From contig CP000474.1 in NCBI GenBank assembly GCA_000014925.1, forward strand, positions 3,038,001-3,102,000: 64,000 nucleotides of DNA. Reading direction: 5' to 3'. This document shows, in pieces, positions 1 to 8,745 of this stretch (the stretch's first letter is position 1; each line of letters starts with the position of its first letter). Position numbers and translations under genes: made by a program. The DNA is from Paenarthrobacter aurescens TC1 (GTDB taxonomy: Bacteria > Actinomycetota > Actinomycetes > Actinomycetales > Micrococcaceae). The notes under the pieces are model-generated. The model worked only from the letters and a program-made list of their open reading frames with translations, did not search any database and was not told the origin of the DNA.

Positions 1-219
1 CAGCATGGCAACGCCCTCGCGCACCTTCAGGTATTCAGGCAGGGAACGGCCGGCCTGGCGCATGAACCAGACGGGCCTGCGGGACGGCGTGCCACCGCGG
101 TAGGCCGTGATCAGCGGCGAGTCCGAGGTGCGACCGTCCTTCAGCGGGTGGTTGTCGCCGAGGGTTCCCGCCGGGGCGTTGGAGGCCGTACTGTTGGATG
201 CTGCCGCGCTAGAAGTCAT
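1..219 (-). CDS. hemE: Uroporphyrinogen decarboxylase, N-terminal part (cut by window edge)
   Basis: HemE decarboxylates uroporphyrinogen III to coproporphyrinogen III in cytosolic haem synthesis. Only the first 73 codons are present. Reading leftward from ATG at 219, a poor-complexity Ser/Ala/Asn start (about 25 residues) leads into the family signature [15 protein letters not shown] (family form PVWMMRQAGRYLPEYR), whose Arg residues contact the substrate carboxylates. The gene diverges from hemA, which makes the first haem precursor, so a haem cluster continues to the left. The intergenic stretch 220-377 holds the hemA promoter and presumably that of hemE. Confidence 0.93.
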   Translation of the reverse strand, partial: MTSSAAASNSTASNAPAGTLGDNHPLKDGRTSDSPLITAYRGGTPSRRPVWFMRQAGRSLPEYLKVREGVAML

Positions 220-337
220 GCCTTCGATTGTGCCGAAAATCCGGGGCAAAAGATAACGACAAGCTGTCACGTCGCGCCCCGCCCGGGCCGTTGTGGCCGG
301 GATCACTCGCTTGCGTGTGGATCACCACGGCGCCACA

Positions 338-377
338 TTGTTCTACCGGGCTACGAAAAAGCTATGATTGGGGTGCT
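338..377 (+). promoter_or_regulatory. hemA promoter, probably giving a leaderless mRNA
   Basis: TTGTTC (338-343), a 19-base spacer and TATGAT (363-368) precede the hemA GTG at 378 by nine bases. No Shine-Dalgarno lies between, so transcription should begin at or next to the start codon. Confidence 0.55.
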
Positions 378-1700
378 GTGGTTCTTTTCTCATTGGTGGC
401 TACACACGCCGACATCGACCTCGAAACTGTCGCTCAGTTGAGCAACGGTTCCTCTGAGCTTGCCTCGGCAGCCCTGACAGACTCCTCAGTAGTCTCCGGT
501 GCAGTGGTCCTGGCCACCTGCAACCGCTACGAGGTTTACGGCGAAACTGCCAACGGGGCTGACCTTGAGGCGGCCCGTTCCGCCCTTGTTTCGCAGATCA
601 GCGAACTCAGCGGCCTCAACGAGCAACTCGTCTCCCGCTCCTTTGCTACCCACACCGGCCCGGATGTCACCCGGCACCTCTTCGCAGTCAGCGCCGGGCT
701 GGACTCGGCCGTGGTGGGTGAGCGTGAAATCGCCGGCCAGGTTCGTCGGGCCCTGATCACCGCCCAGCAGGAAGGCACAGCCAGCTCCGGCCTGGTGCGT
801 CTCTTCCAGGCAGCGTCCAAGACCGCCAAGGATGTAGGCGCGCAGACCGCACTCGGCTCGCGCGGGCTTTCCATTGTTTCCGTAGCACTGGACCTCGCCA
901 CCGATCTCGCCGAGAACGACGATTGGACCACCAAGAAAGTTGTGGTCTTCGGAACCGGGGCCTATGCCGGCGCTACCATGTCACTTCTCCGTGAGCGCGG
1001 CTGCACCGATATTTCCGTTTACTCTTCATCCGGACGCGCCGAAGGCTTCGTAGCCACCCGCGGCGGTACGGCGCTCGACGCCGACACTCTTCCCGCTGCT
1101 GTTGCCGCGGCTGACGTCATGATCGGATGCAGCGGATCCGACAACCGGGTTGAGGCCGCAGACCTTGCCCGTGTCCGGGCAAATTCGGGCAAACCGTTGA
1201 TCGCGATCGACCTCGCCCTCACCCATGACTTCGACCCCGCCGTGGGAGAACTCGACGGCGTTGAACTTCTGACGCTTGAATCCGTACGGCTCGCTGCTCC
1301 CCAGGAACAGGCAGAGTCACTCTCGCAGGCCAGCGCAATCGTCAACGGCGCTGCCACGTCATTCGAGTCCGAACGCGAAGCCCGTTCCGTGGACACCGCC
1401 ATCGTGGCGCTCCGCCGTCACACCATGAACGTCCTGGACGCGGAAATGGAAAAAGTCCGCGCCCGCCACGGTTGTACCGCTGCTGCCGAAGAGGTGGAGT
1501 TCGCCCTGCGCCGGATGGTCAAGCAGCTCCTGCACATCCCGACGGTCCGGGCCCGCGAACTCGCAGCCAACGGCCAGCAGGATGACTACGTTGCAGCGCT
1601 CGAGGCCCTCTACGGCATCCAGGTGGAACAGCCCCAGGCTGCAGCCCCCGCCTCGGAGTGCCCGGTGGATCACGAGCAACTGCGCTCCGAAAGCGCCTAA
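378..1700 (+). CDS. hemA: Glutamyl-tRNA reductase
   Basis: HemA reduces glutamyl-tRNA(Glu) with NADPH to glutamate-1-semialdehyde, the committed step of C5-pathway tetrapyrrole synthesis. The 440-residue protein starts [15 protein letters not shown], as family members do. The catalytic Cys48 lies in [11 protein letters not shown], followed by [19 protein letters not shown] (the substrate-binding signature), a Rossmann GTGAYAG near residue 190 and a helical dimerisation tail. The frame stays open upstream to 228, but GTG 378 is chosen because homologues start here and a -10 box sits just before it. It diverges from hemE. High confidence in function; the start is inferred. Confidence 0.96.
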   Translation: MVLFSLVATHADIDLETVAQLSNGSSELASAALTDSSVVSGAVVLATCNRYEVYGETANGADLEAARSALVSQISELSGLNEQLVSRSFATHTGPDVTRHLFAVSAGLDSAVVGEREIAGQVRRALITAQQEGTASSGLVRLFQAASKTAKDVGAQTALGSRGLSIVSVALDLATDLAENDDWTTKKVVVFGTGAYAGATMSLLRERGCTDISVYSSSGRAEGFVATRGGTALDADTLPAAVAAADVMIGCSGSDNRVEAADLARVRANSGKPLIAIDLALTHDFDPAVGELDGVELLTLESVRLAAPQEQAESLSQASAIVNGAATSFESEREARSVDTAIVALRRHTMNVLDAEMEKVRARHGCTAAAEEVEFALRRMVKQLLHIPTVRARELAANGQQDDYVAALEALYGIQVEQPQAAAPASECPVDHEQLRSESA

Positions 1701-1710
1701 CTGTTTTTGA

Positions 1711-1740
1711 GGCCGCCCCTCCCTGGAAGGCTGGGCGGCC
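1711..1740. terminator. Possible weak hairpin between hemA and moeZ
   Basis: GGCCGCCC (1711-1718) pairs with GGGCGGCC (1733-1740) across a 14-base loop between two convergent genes. No T-run follows on either strand, so termination activity is uncertain. Confidence 0.35.
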
Positions 1741-1752
1741 CGACCCCTACGT

Positions 1753-2955
1753 TTAGTAGACGGGCTTCTGCGGCTCCACGTCCCGCACCCAGGCGAGAAT
1801 ACCGCCGTCGAGATGCCTGACGCGCGTGTACCCCGCCTTCTGTGCCGCCTCAAGGACAGCAGCCGAGCGTGTCCCGGCCTTGCAGTGGAACACGATGTCC
1901 TTATCCTGCGGCAGCTCCACCCACGCCTCGCCGGAGAGAATGCGGCCCTGCGGAATGAGGACCGAGCCATCGATGCTCACGATGCTGTGCTCGCCGGACT
2001 CACGGACGTCCACGAGTTCGAAGTCCCGCTCCCCCGACTCCCGTTCGGCCAGCATTCCTGCGAGGTCTTTGGCGGACACAGTGTGCTCCTGGTCCGTGGC
2101 CGCGAGTGGCGTCACGCCGCAGAAAGCCTCGTAGTCGGTCAGTTCCGTGATGGGTTCGGCTTCAGGGTCCTTGGAGACCTTGATCTCGCGCCAGCTCCCG
2201 CCCAAAGCGTCAAAGAGCGCCACACGGCCCAGCAATGAACGCCCGACGCCGGTGATCAGCTTTACGGCCTCGGTCACCATGAGCGATCCAACCGCCGCGC
2301 ACAGCATGCCGAACACGCCGCCCTCACCACAGGACGGCACGGAGCCGGCGGGAGGCGCCTCAGGGTAGAGATCCCTGTACGTGGGCCCGTGTTCGGCCCA
2401 GAAGACGCTTACTTGGCCGTCGAAGCGGAAGATGGAGCCCCAAACATAGGGCTTACCGAGAATGGCAGCGGCATCATTGACGAGATAACGGGTAGCGAAG
2501 TTGTCCGCACCGTCGAGGATGAGGTCATATTTCGCAAACAACTCCAGCGCGTTGGACGCGTCGAGCCGGATGTCATGCAGGACAACGTCCACCAAGGGGT
2601 TGAGCTCGGCGATCGCGCTTCGGGCCGATTCGATCTTGGGCGAACCCACGTCCCGTACGCCATGGATGACCTGGCGCTGCAGGTTGCTGAGGTCCACCAC
2701 GTCGTCATCCACAATGCCGAGCGTTCCCACGCCGGCGGCGGCCAGGTACAACAAAGCAGGCGAACCAAGTCCTCCGGCACCTATGACGAGGACTTTGGCA
2801 TTTTTAAGCCTGCGTTGGCCCAGGGCGCCGATTTCGGGAATGATGAGATGCCGGGAGTACCGCTCCACCTCGGCCGGCGTGAGTTCGGCGGCCGGTTCAA
2901 CGAGGGGTGGAAGGACAGCGGGCGCAGCGGAGTGGGCAGCAACTATTGAGGCCAT
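1753..2955 (-). CDS. moeZ: MoeZ/MoeB-type adenylyltransferase with C-terminal rhodanese domain
   Basis: A 400-residue E1-like enzyme that adenylates the C-terminal Gly-Gly of a ubiquitin-like sulfur carrier (MoaD, ThiS or CysO type) and can pass sulfur to it. The N-terminal ThiF/MoeB domain (about 25-265) carries YSRHLIIPEIG, the nucleotide loop GAGGLGSP and SCGEGGVFG, where the Cys matches the acceptor Cys of MoeZ/MOCS3 enzymes. The rhodanese domain (about 290-395) keeps its catalytic Cys in FHCKAGTRSAA. It converges on hemA. The thiS gene 3 kb away is one possible substrate; which carrier it serves cannot be told from sequence. Confidence 0.9.
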   Translation of the reverse strand: MASIVAAHSAAPAVLPPLVEPAAELTPAEVERYSRHLIIPEIGALGQRRLKNAKVLVIGAGGLGSPALLYLAAAGVGTLGIVDDDVVDLSNLQRQVIHGVRDVGSPKIESARSAIAELNPLVDVVLHDIRLDASNALELFAKYDLILDGADNFATRYLVNDAAAILGKPYVWGSIFRFDGQVSVFWAEHGPTYRDLYPEAPPAGSVPSCGEGGVFGMLCAAVGSLMVTEAVKLITGVGRSLLGRVALFDALGGSWREIKVSKDPEAEPITELTDYEAFCGVTPLAATDQEHTVSAKDLAGMLAERESGERDFELVDVRESGEHSIVSIDGSVLIPQGRILSGEAWVELPQDKDIVFHCKAGTRSAAVLEAAQKAGYTRVRHLDGGILAWVRDVEPQKPVY

Positions 2956-3039
2956 ACCTCAATGTATGCCTGCAGATGCCGCCCGGTCATATTACCCACC
3001 GGTAGAGTAGTCATAACTGCAAAGGAAAGGCGGCAGACT

Positions 3040-3696
3040 GTGGCTGACGGCACACGGGCAAGCGATGGGGCACCAGCCAAGCAGGAACGGGCAGGTTCTA
3101 CGCGTTCACCAAGGTTGCCGCGGGATGAGCGCCGCGCACAGTTGCTGAACGCGGCATTGGAAGTTTTCGTCTCCAACGGCTTCCATGGGGCAGCCATGGA
3201 CGAAATCGCAGAAGCAGCGCACGTGAGCAAACCAGTGCTGTACCAGCACTTCCCGTCCAAGCGCGAGCTCTATATGGCCCTCTTGGACAGCCACCTGGCT
3301 ACCCTGACGCAGCTGATGCTCAATGCCTTGAACTCCACCACGGACAACAAGGAACGCGTCAAGGCCGTCATGCGCGCCTATTACAGGTTCATCGCGGACG
3401 ACGACCAAGCCCATCGCCTGGTCTTCGAGTCGGACCTGATTAATGATCCCGACGTCAGCTCGCGTTTGGAGACTTTCAACAAGACGTTTGCGGACGCCGT
3501 GGCCCACGTCATAGCCGAAGACACCAAACTGCCCCCTCTTGAAGCGCAGCTTCTCGGGCGTGGTTTGGCCGGAATGGCGCAGGTCAGCGCGCGGTATTGG
3601 CTTGAAACGGACGGAAACCTGGACCTCGATGTGGCCAGCGATCTGATCTATCGTTTAGCTTGGCGCGGAATCAGTCGATTCCCCAAAGAGTCCTAG
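3040..3696 (+). CDS. TetR-family transcriptional regulator
   Basis: A 218-residue one-component regulator. The N-terminal TetR helix-turn-helix (about 25-72) is clear: RRAQLLNAALEVFVSNG, then MDEIAEAAHVSKPVLYQHF and PSKRELY. The remaining helices form the ligand and dimer domain, whose inducer is unknown. GTG 3040 is chosen over the open frame to 2962 because AAAGGAAAGG lies about ten bases upstream. A TAGAGT -10-like box at 3003-3008 may drive it. It is divergent from moeZ and followed by two small genes on the same strand. Confidence 0.88.
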   Translation: MADGTRASDGAPAKQERAGSTRSPRLPRDERRAQLLNAALEVFVSNGFHGAAMDEIAEAAHVSKPVLYQHFPSKRELYMALLDSHLATLTQLMLNALNSTTDNKERVKAVMRAYYRFIADDDQAHRLVFESDLINDPDVSSRLETFNKTFADAVAHVIAEDTKLPPLEAQLLGRGLAGMAQVSARYWLETDGNLDLDVASDLIYRLAWRGISRFPKES

Positions 3697-3746
3697 GCTA
3701 CAAATAGAGGACTGACTTAACACTTGATTGGCTTGGAGGCCTTGCT

Positions 3747-3971
3747 GTGGAAGTAAAGATCGGCATTCAGAACGTTGGCCGTGAGATCGTGCTCGAATCC
3801 GCCTTGGATGCTGACGCCGTTGCCAAAATTGTGGCCGAGGCCGTCACCAAGGGCTCCGAACTCCGTCTTACTGACGAAAAAGGCCGCCAGATCATCGTTC
3901 CCGGCAACGTCCTGGGCTATGTGGAGATCGGCGCCGAGGAAGTTCGCCGCGTAGGTTTCGGCGCCCTCTAA
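3747..3971 (+). CDS. DUF3107 small conserved actinobacterial protein
   Basis: A 74-residue soluble protein starting with GTG (MEVKIGIQNVGREI), matching the actinobacterial DUF3107 family over its full length. Family members have no assigned biochemical role as far as I know. The composition is acidic and mixed alpha/beta, with no cysteine cluster, signal peptide or membrane segment. It lies 50 bases after the TetR gene and 37 bases before a small membrane protein, so the three may form one transcript. Confidence 0.8.
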   Translation: MEVKIGIQNVGREIVLESALDADAVAKIVAEAVTKGSELRLTDEKGRQIIVPGNVLGYVEIGAEEVRRVGFGAL

Positions 3972-4008
3972 GGTTTCCCACGTCTCGTCCGTCCGCTAAG
4001 GAGTTTTC

Positions 4009-4311
4009 ATGCTTTCTCTCGTCGTGGTGGTTCTGGCCACCATTGCCACCGGTTTCATTGTGTGGGCCAACGACAAGCGGCACGGCAAGTACGGGATCGC
4101 GTTGCCGGCCGGCGTCTCAGCAGCTGTGGGCACGCTGAGCTGGATCGCCTTCATCAGCGCAGGTTTGGGCTACCAGCCGGGCGCAACCTGGATTCCGTGG
4201 GTCCTGCCTATTGTGCTCGGCACTGCTGCGGCGGTTGCCGTGGTGCTCTTCCTCGGCCGGACCCGGACCCAACACGACACTGCGGCGCTCACCAAGGCGC
4301 TGCGGCTTTAG
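4009..4311 (+). CDS. Small three-segment membrane protein, function unknown
   Basis: A 100-residue hydrophobic protein with membrane segments at about residues 1-18, 28-50 and 58-80, and a short polar tail (RTRTQHDTAALTKAL). AAGGAG lies six bases before ATG 4009. I recognise no family. Position suggests co-transcription with the DUF3107 gene; a strong terminator follows directly. Confidence 0.7.
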   Translation: MLSLVVVVLATIATGFIVWANDKRHGKYGIALPAGVSAAVGTLSWIAFISAGLGYQPGATWIPWVLPIVLGTAAAVAVVLFLGRTRTQHDTAALTKALRL

Positions 4312-4320
4312 AGCCTTAAG

Positions 4321-4363
4321 CAGTAGTGACCGTCACCTACGGGGTGACGGTCACTACTGTTTT
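4321..4363. terminator. Strong terminator between convergent genes
   Basis: A perfect 17-bp stem (4321-4337 with 4343-4359) and a TACGG loop, followed on the plus strand by TTTT. It ends the tetR-DUF3107 unit. A partial copy of the right arm (CACTGTCACTACTG) recurs at 4368-4381, inside the 3' end of the opposite gene. Confidence 0.85.
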
Positions 4364-4375
4364 AAGCCACTGTCA

Positions 4376-4729
4376 CTACTGATTTAACCCACTTTGCGAC
4401 GCCGGATAGCGCTCAGGCTGTGCGGTGGCACCCAAGACCGCTGCTGCTTCGCTCACCGCGGTGGCCGCGGCAATGTCACGTTTGGTCACCTGCGCGCCGG
4501 CATCGTGGGACACATAGCGAAGGAAGACCCTGTTGTAGCGCCATTCCAGATCCGGATGATGATGTTGTTCCTCGGCGAGCTGTCCGATAGCCGCAATGAG
4601 CGCAAGCGCGTCCGCCGCCGTCGAAGTTTTGTAGACGGTCACCAGGCCCTCCTGATACTTCCAGTCCGGAAGGTCTCCGAGGGCAGCATTGATGGCTGCC
4701 TCAGCCAGTTGCTCATCCTTGGCTGCCAT
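4376..4729 (-). CDS. Pterin-4a-carbinolamine dehydratase-like protein
   Basis: A 117-residue protein of the PCD/DCoH fold, which dehydrates 4a-hydroxytetrahydropterin or acts in folate or molybdopterin side chemistry in bacteria. The catalytic signature EEQHHHPDLEWRYNRV (residues 53-68) carries the paired His and Pro, and YVSHDAGAQVTKRDI follows as in the family. No phenylalanine hydroxylase is nearby, so the substrate is open. It lies 30 bases downstream of thiG on the same strand and may be the last gene of the thi transcript. Confidence 0.85.
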   Translation of the reverse strand: MAAKDEQLAEAAINAALGDLPDWKYQEGLVTVYKTSTAADALALIAAIGQLAEEQHHHPDLEWRYNRVFLRYVSHDAGAQVTKRDIAAATAVSEAAAVLGATAQPERYPASQSGLNQ

Positions 4730-4759
4730 GACCGCCCCTTCTATTTCGGAGAACCCAGG

Positions 4760-5578
<819 letters not shown>

Positions 5579-5815
5579 TCAGCCTCCTTGGACTGCTGTT
5601 ACGAGTTCGAGTTCGTCTCCGTCGGCCAGCGCCGTCACGGCCCATTGGCTGCGGGGCACCACCTCGGAGTTACGTGCGACCGCGACTCCCAGCTTGCCGC
5701 CGTCGGCCGCTTGTCCGCGAGGGTCCAAGGCGCGGCCGGTGATCGCTGTGACCAGGGTGCTGACGGATGCGTCATCGGAGACTGCGTGATCGGTTCCGTT
5801 GAGTTTGATGTTCAT
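5579..5815 (-). CDS. thiS: Sulfur carrier protein ThiS
   Basis: A 78-residue beta-grasp protein ending in Gly-Gly (VTAVQGG), the tail that is adenylated and thiocarboxylated to donate sulfur to thiazole. MNIKLNGTDHAV starts the fold. It overlaps the end of thiO by four bases and is followed at once by thiG, implying translational coupling. A ThiF partner is not in this operon; the MoeZ-like protein at 1753-2955 is a plausible activator. Confidence 0.92.
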   Translation of the reverse strand: MNIKLNGTDHAVSDDASVSTLVTAITGRALDPRGQAADGGKLGVAVARNSEVVPRSQWAVTALADGDELELVTAVQGG

Positions 5816-7080
5816 GCTGTTTCCTTGGTGGGAGCGTGTGCTGCTGGTGTAAGAACTTGGGGAACTGAAGCGTTGCCCGCGAAGCGATCAGGCAGGAACG
5901 GAGTCCATCGAGGGTCCGTTGTGCCGCTGATGAGTTCGCCCACGATTCTGGCGGCCACGGGAGTCAGGAGCACACCGTGGCGGAAGAAACCTGTGGCGAT
6001 CACCAAGCCGTCAGTGTCGCCGTGGGGACCGCTGACCCGTCCGAGCAGGGGGGCGTTGTCCGGGGTTCCAGGGCGGGCGCGGGCGGTTGCTTCAAGGAGT
6101 TCCAATTCCGCAACTGCGGGGACCAGGGCTTGGGCATCCCTCAGCAGCTGGTAGACGCCGCCGGCAGAGACCGCGTTGGAAGACGCTGACAATCCGTCTT
6201 CGCGTTGCGTCGCCCCAATCACCACGGTTCCGTCATCGCGGGGAACTATGTAGACGGGAACGCCTCGAACCATCCCCCGAACAGTGGACGTGACCAAGGG
6301 CCGGAGGTTGTCGGGGACGCGAAGCCGGAGGATGTCGCCATAGACCGGCCTCACCGGAAGGTTCAGTCCCTCAGGGAGCCCCGACAGTTGGGATGCCCCC
6401 AGCCCGTTGGCCACCACAGTCTCCGCGGCGCGGACCACGACTCCGGATTCGAGTTCCACTCCGGTGACCCGCCCGTCATCCCTCAGCACACCGCGTGCCG
6501 GGGAAGGAACGGCGAATCCGTCATCGGCCCCGGACACCCAGGAACCGTCGTCAGGTGAATGGTTTGCTAATCCAGCCAGGAGGCATGCGGCGAGCTTTCG
6601 CGGATCCACTTGGTGGTCGGCGGGAATATCGAAAGCGCAGGAAATCTGTGGGCTGAGGAGCGGCTCGCGTTGCCTCGCGTCCCGCAGGGCCAGAGGTTCA
6701 ACTCCCAATCCAGCTGCGAGCTGTACGGACCTCAGGTCTGCGAGCGCCCTGCGGTCGGCTGCGTCGGCACCCACGGCGAGGGTCGGCGTCGTGCGGTATC
6801 CGCTGCCCTCTCCACCCACGTGCAGTCCGTCCACGAAGGAAGGCCACAGCCGCGAAGATTCGACCATCAATTCCAGGAGGTCTCCCTCCTGATAATGCAG
6901 TTCGCTGACGGGTGCAAGCATTCCGGCGGCGGCGAACGTTGCACCCGAGGCCGGGACGGGATCGATCAGCGCCACTGAACGGCCAAGTCGCCGGGCTTCA
7001 TGAGCGATGCCAAGGCCTATGATGCCGCCGCCAATGACGGCCACGTCTGCCTGGATGGGGGTATGGCGGGGACCTGCCAT
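5812..7080 (-). CDS. thiO: Glycine oxidase ThiO
   Basis: A FAD enzyme that oxidises glycine to dehydroglycine for thiazole formation in aerobes. The 422-residue protein opens with the dinucleotide fold VAVIGGGIIGLGIAHEARRLG (about 12-32). The DAO-family core follows, with GDILRLRV, VYIVPRDDGTVVIGAT and the C-terminal GFFRHGVLLTP loop that closes over FAD. It is the first gene of the thi operon; the TPP riboswitch lies directly upstream, so its expression should fall when thiamine pyrophosphate is plentiful. Confidence 0.93.
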   Translation of the reverse strand: MAGPRHTPIQADVAVIGGGIIGLGIAHEARRLGRSVALIDPVPASGATFAAAGMLAPVSELHYQEGDLLELMVESSRLWPSFVDGLHVGGEGSGYRTTPTLAVGADAADRRALADLRSVQLAAGLGVEPLALRDARQREPLLSPQISCAFDIPADHQVDPRKLAACLLAGLANHSPDDGSWVSGADDGFAVPSPARGVLRDDGRVTGVELESGVVVRAAETVVANGLGASQLSGLPEGLNLPVRPVYGDILRLRVPDNLRPLVTSTVRGMVRGVPVYIVPRDDGTVVIGATQREDGLSASSNAVSAGGVYQLLRDAQALVPAVAELELLEATARARPGTPDNAPLLGRVSGPHGDTDGLVIATGFFRHGVLLTPVAARIVGELISGTTDPRWTPFLPDRFAGNASVPQVLTPAAHAPTKETA

Positions 7081-7085
7081 TCGTT

Positions 7086-7186
7086 TCCTTCCCTACGCCG
7101 GTACTAGCCGGATCAGGTCAAGCGGTCGGCGCTGAAGCCCTCTCAGCCGGACAGTCATATGACGAATGTCGCGGCTCCCGCAGTAC
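7086..7186 (-). promoter_or_regulatory. TPP riboswitch (thi box) controlling thiO-thiS-thiG
   Basis: On the minus strand the conserved TPP aptamer elements appear in order: CGGGAGCC (7180-7173), GGCTGAGAGGG (about 7148-7138), GACCTGATCCGG and the 3' GCGTAGGGAAGG. The 3' end lies right before the thiO start. There is no terminator hairpin with a T-run between aptamer and ATG. Control is therefore probably by sequestering the ribosome site (GGAAGGAAACG), as is usual in high-GC actinobacteria. Confidence 0.93.
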
Positions 7187-7192
7187 GTGCCC

Positions 7193-7198
7193 AGTTTA
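7193..7198 (-). promoter_or_regulatory. Putative -10 box for the thiO operon
   Basis: TAAACT on the minus strand lies about seven bases before the 5' edge of the TPP aptamer, so the transcript would begin with the riboswitch itself. No good -35 is visible. Confidence 0.4.
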
Positions 7199-7204
7199 GA
7201 GGAA

Positions 7205-7210
7205 CTACTC
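7205..7210 (+). promoter_or_regulatory. Putative -10 box for thiE (leaderless)
   Basis: TACTCT ends eight bases before the thiE ATG at 7219, with no Shine-Dalgarno between. It sits back to back with the opposing thiO -10 at 7193-7198. Confidence 0.45.
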
Positions 7211-7218
7211 TGGTTTCC

Positions 7219-7890
7219 ATGACCCAGCCTGACGCCCTCGCCTCCGCCCGCCTCTATCTGTGCACTGATGCCCGTCAACGGCAGGGCGATTTCGAAGACT
7301 TTGTGGACGCCGCATTCGCTGGAGGCGTTGACATCATCCAGCTCCGCGACAAGACTCTGGAAGCTGCCGAGGAGCTTGAATTGCTGGCCGTTTTGCGGAG
7401 CGTCGCACAACGGCACGGACGGCTTTGGGCTGTCAACGACCGGGCCGATGTTGCCAGTATTTCCGGGGCTCCTGTATTCCACATCGGTCAAAAGGACCTG
7501 CCCCTGACGGCAGCGCGAACCCTCTTGCCGAACGTGACCGGCATCGGTCTTTCCACCCACACACAGGAACAAATCGATGCGGCAGTCGCCACCTCCCAGG
7601 GCCCCCTGGGACTGGACTATTTCTGCGTGGGTCCGGTCTGGGCAACGCCTACCAAACCCGGCCGCTCGGCGGTGGGGCTGGACTTGGTCACATATGCCGC
7701 AGAAGCGGAAAAGCGTTCGGGCAATGCTGTGACACTTCCTTGGTTCGCCATTGGTGGCATCGACCTCAGCAACGTTGAACAGGTAGTGGAAGCGGGAGCC
7801 AGCCGGATCGTCGTGGTCCGTGCCATCACCGAGGCAACGGACCCGACGGCGGCAGCCAAGTCGCTGCTGCAAGCACTGGACACCGTGTAG
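7219..7890 (+). CDS. thiE: Thiamine-phosphate synthase
   Basis: ThiE joins the hydroxymethylpyrimidine diphosphate and thiazole phosphate moieties into thiamine phosphate. The 223-residue TIM barrel shows [68 protein letters not shown] and [12 protein letters not shown], all family landmarks. The frame is open to 7159, but ATG 7219 is chosen because homologues start near here and a -10 box precedes it. It is divergent from thiO and lies outside the TPP riboswitch, so it is not under that control. Confidence 0.94.
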   Translation: MTQPDALASARLYLCTDARQRQGDFEDFVDAAFAGGVDIIQLRDKTLEAAEELELLAVLRSVAQRHGRLWAVNDRADVASISGAPVFHIGQKDLPLTAARTLLPNVTGIGLSTHTQEQIDAAVATSQGPLGLDYFCVGPVWATPTKPGRSAVGLDLVTYAAEAEKRSGNAVTLPWFAIGGIDLSNVEQVVEAGASRIVVVRAITEATDPTAAAKSLLQALDTV

Positions 7891-7920
7891 TTTCCCGCCG
7901 AATTCAAGCGGTCTTAGCCG

Positions 7921-8589
7921 CTACGCGGTCAGGCCAAGGCCTGTCATCCGGCGCCCGTGTTTATCGGCGAGTTCCGTCGTTAAGCTCCTGACCGCTGCAC
8001 GCGCATCCCCGCCGCCTTTCAGCAATGGTCCCAGCAGGGGGTGTTCCATGCCGACGCGCTGCGCCTGCGTCAAAGCCTCCCCCACCAAGCGGCGACCCCA
8101 CAATGCAAGGCGCGAGGCCAGGCGCGGGTCGTCAGCCAAGGCCCGCCTGATCAGGACGCGAAGGACTTCCGTGGCCTGGTCAGGGGAAGCGACGCGTTCA
8201 ACGAAATGCCGCGTTGTTGGGTCGAGGAACATCGATACGGCCCTGTAGAAGTCCGATGACACCGTATCGATGACGTACGCCTTCATGACAGATTCGAACC
8301 AGTCCCCCGGTTTGGTGCGCTCATGGAAATGATCGAAGGAGCGCTGGAACGGCAGCATGGCTTGTTCCGGATCGACGCCCATCTCCGATAACCGGTCATT
8401 GAGGAGCGCAAAGTTGCCGTAGGCGCCCACGGCGATCTTCGCGAACACAGACCTGTCATGGAGGGTGGGGGCATAGCGCGAATCCAGGGAGAGGCGCCCG
8501 AAAGCGGATAGCTCGCCATATGCCATGGCTCCAAGCAACTCCGCGGAGAGTTGCCCGGCAGAGGCTGCAGCGTCCGGGGAGATGCCCAT
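7921..8589 (-). CDS. Ferritin-like fold protein (MiaE-like), metal site doubtful
   Basis: A 222-residue mostly helical protein of the actinobacterial family annotated as ferritin-like fold or MiaE-type tRNA hydroxylase-like. Landmarks are AMAYGELSAFGRL, FDHFHERTKPGDWFE and KAYVIDTVSSDFYR. The second helix reads KIAVGAYGNFALL: I see no ExxH diiron motif there, so an oxygenase role is questionable. A basic helical tail follows (RRLVGEALTQAQRVG). It stands alone, convergent to thiE and divergent from the TM2 gene. The family assignment is from memory of conserved segments. Confidence 0.65.
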   Translation of the reverse strand: MGISPDAAASAGQLSAELLGAMAYGELSAFGRLSLDSRYAPTLHDRSVFAKIAVGAYGNFALLNDRLSEMGVDPEQAMLPFQRSFDHFHERTKPGDWFESVMKAYVIDTVSSDFYRAVSMFLDPTTRHFVERVASPDQATEVLRVLIRRALADDPRLASRLALWGRRLVGEALTQAQRVGMEHPLLGPLLKGGGDARAAVRSLTTELADKHGRRMTGLGLTA

Positions 8590-8659
8590 GGATCAAGACT
8601 ATCCCTGGTGGGCCACAACCTCCCCGGGGTCGGGTTCCTGCTTCCAGTGCCATTCCTAC

Positions 8660-8745
8660 TAGGCTGGCTCGAAGTGAGTTGACTGCCGCATGCCCCTCAT
8701 GCCGTAGGTCCTCCTCCTCGCACCCACTTCACTGAAGGATTTTCA
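8660..8745 (+). promoter_or_regulatory. TM2-gene promoter and CU-rich 5' leader
   Basis: TAGGCT (8660-8665) is a likely -10. The roughly 75-base leader contains GTCCTCCTCCTC (about 8706-8718), complementary to purine-rich ribosome sites, and then AAGGA six bases before ATG 8746. GAAGTG (about 8671) and CACTTC (about 8725) could pair. Confidence 0.35.

Noticed and set aside
228..377. Upstream extension of hemA
   Set aside because: The extension is not family-like, and a -10 box lies inside it immediately before GTG 378.
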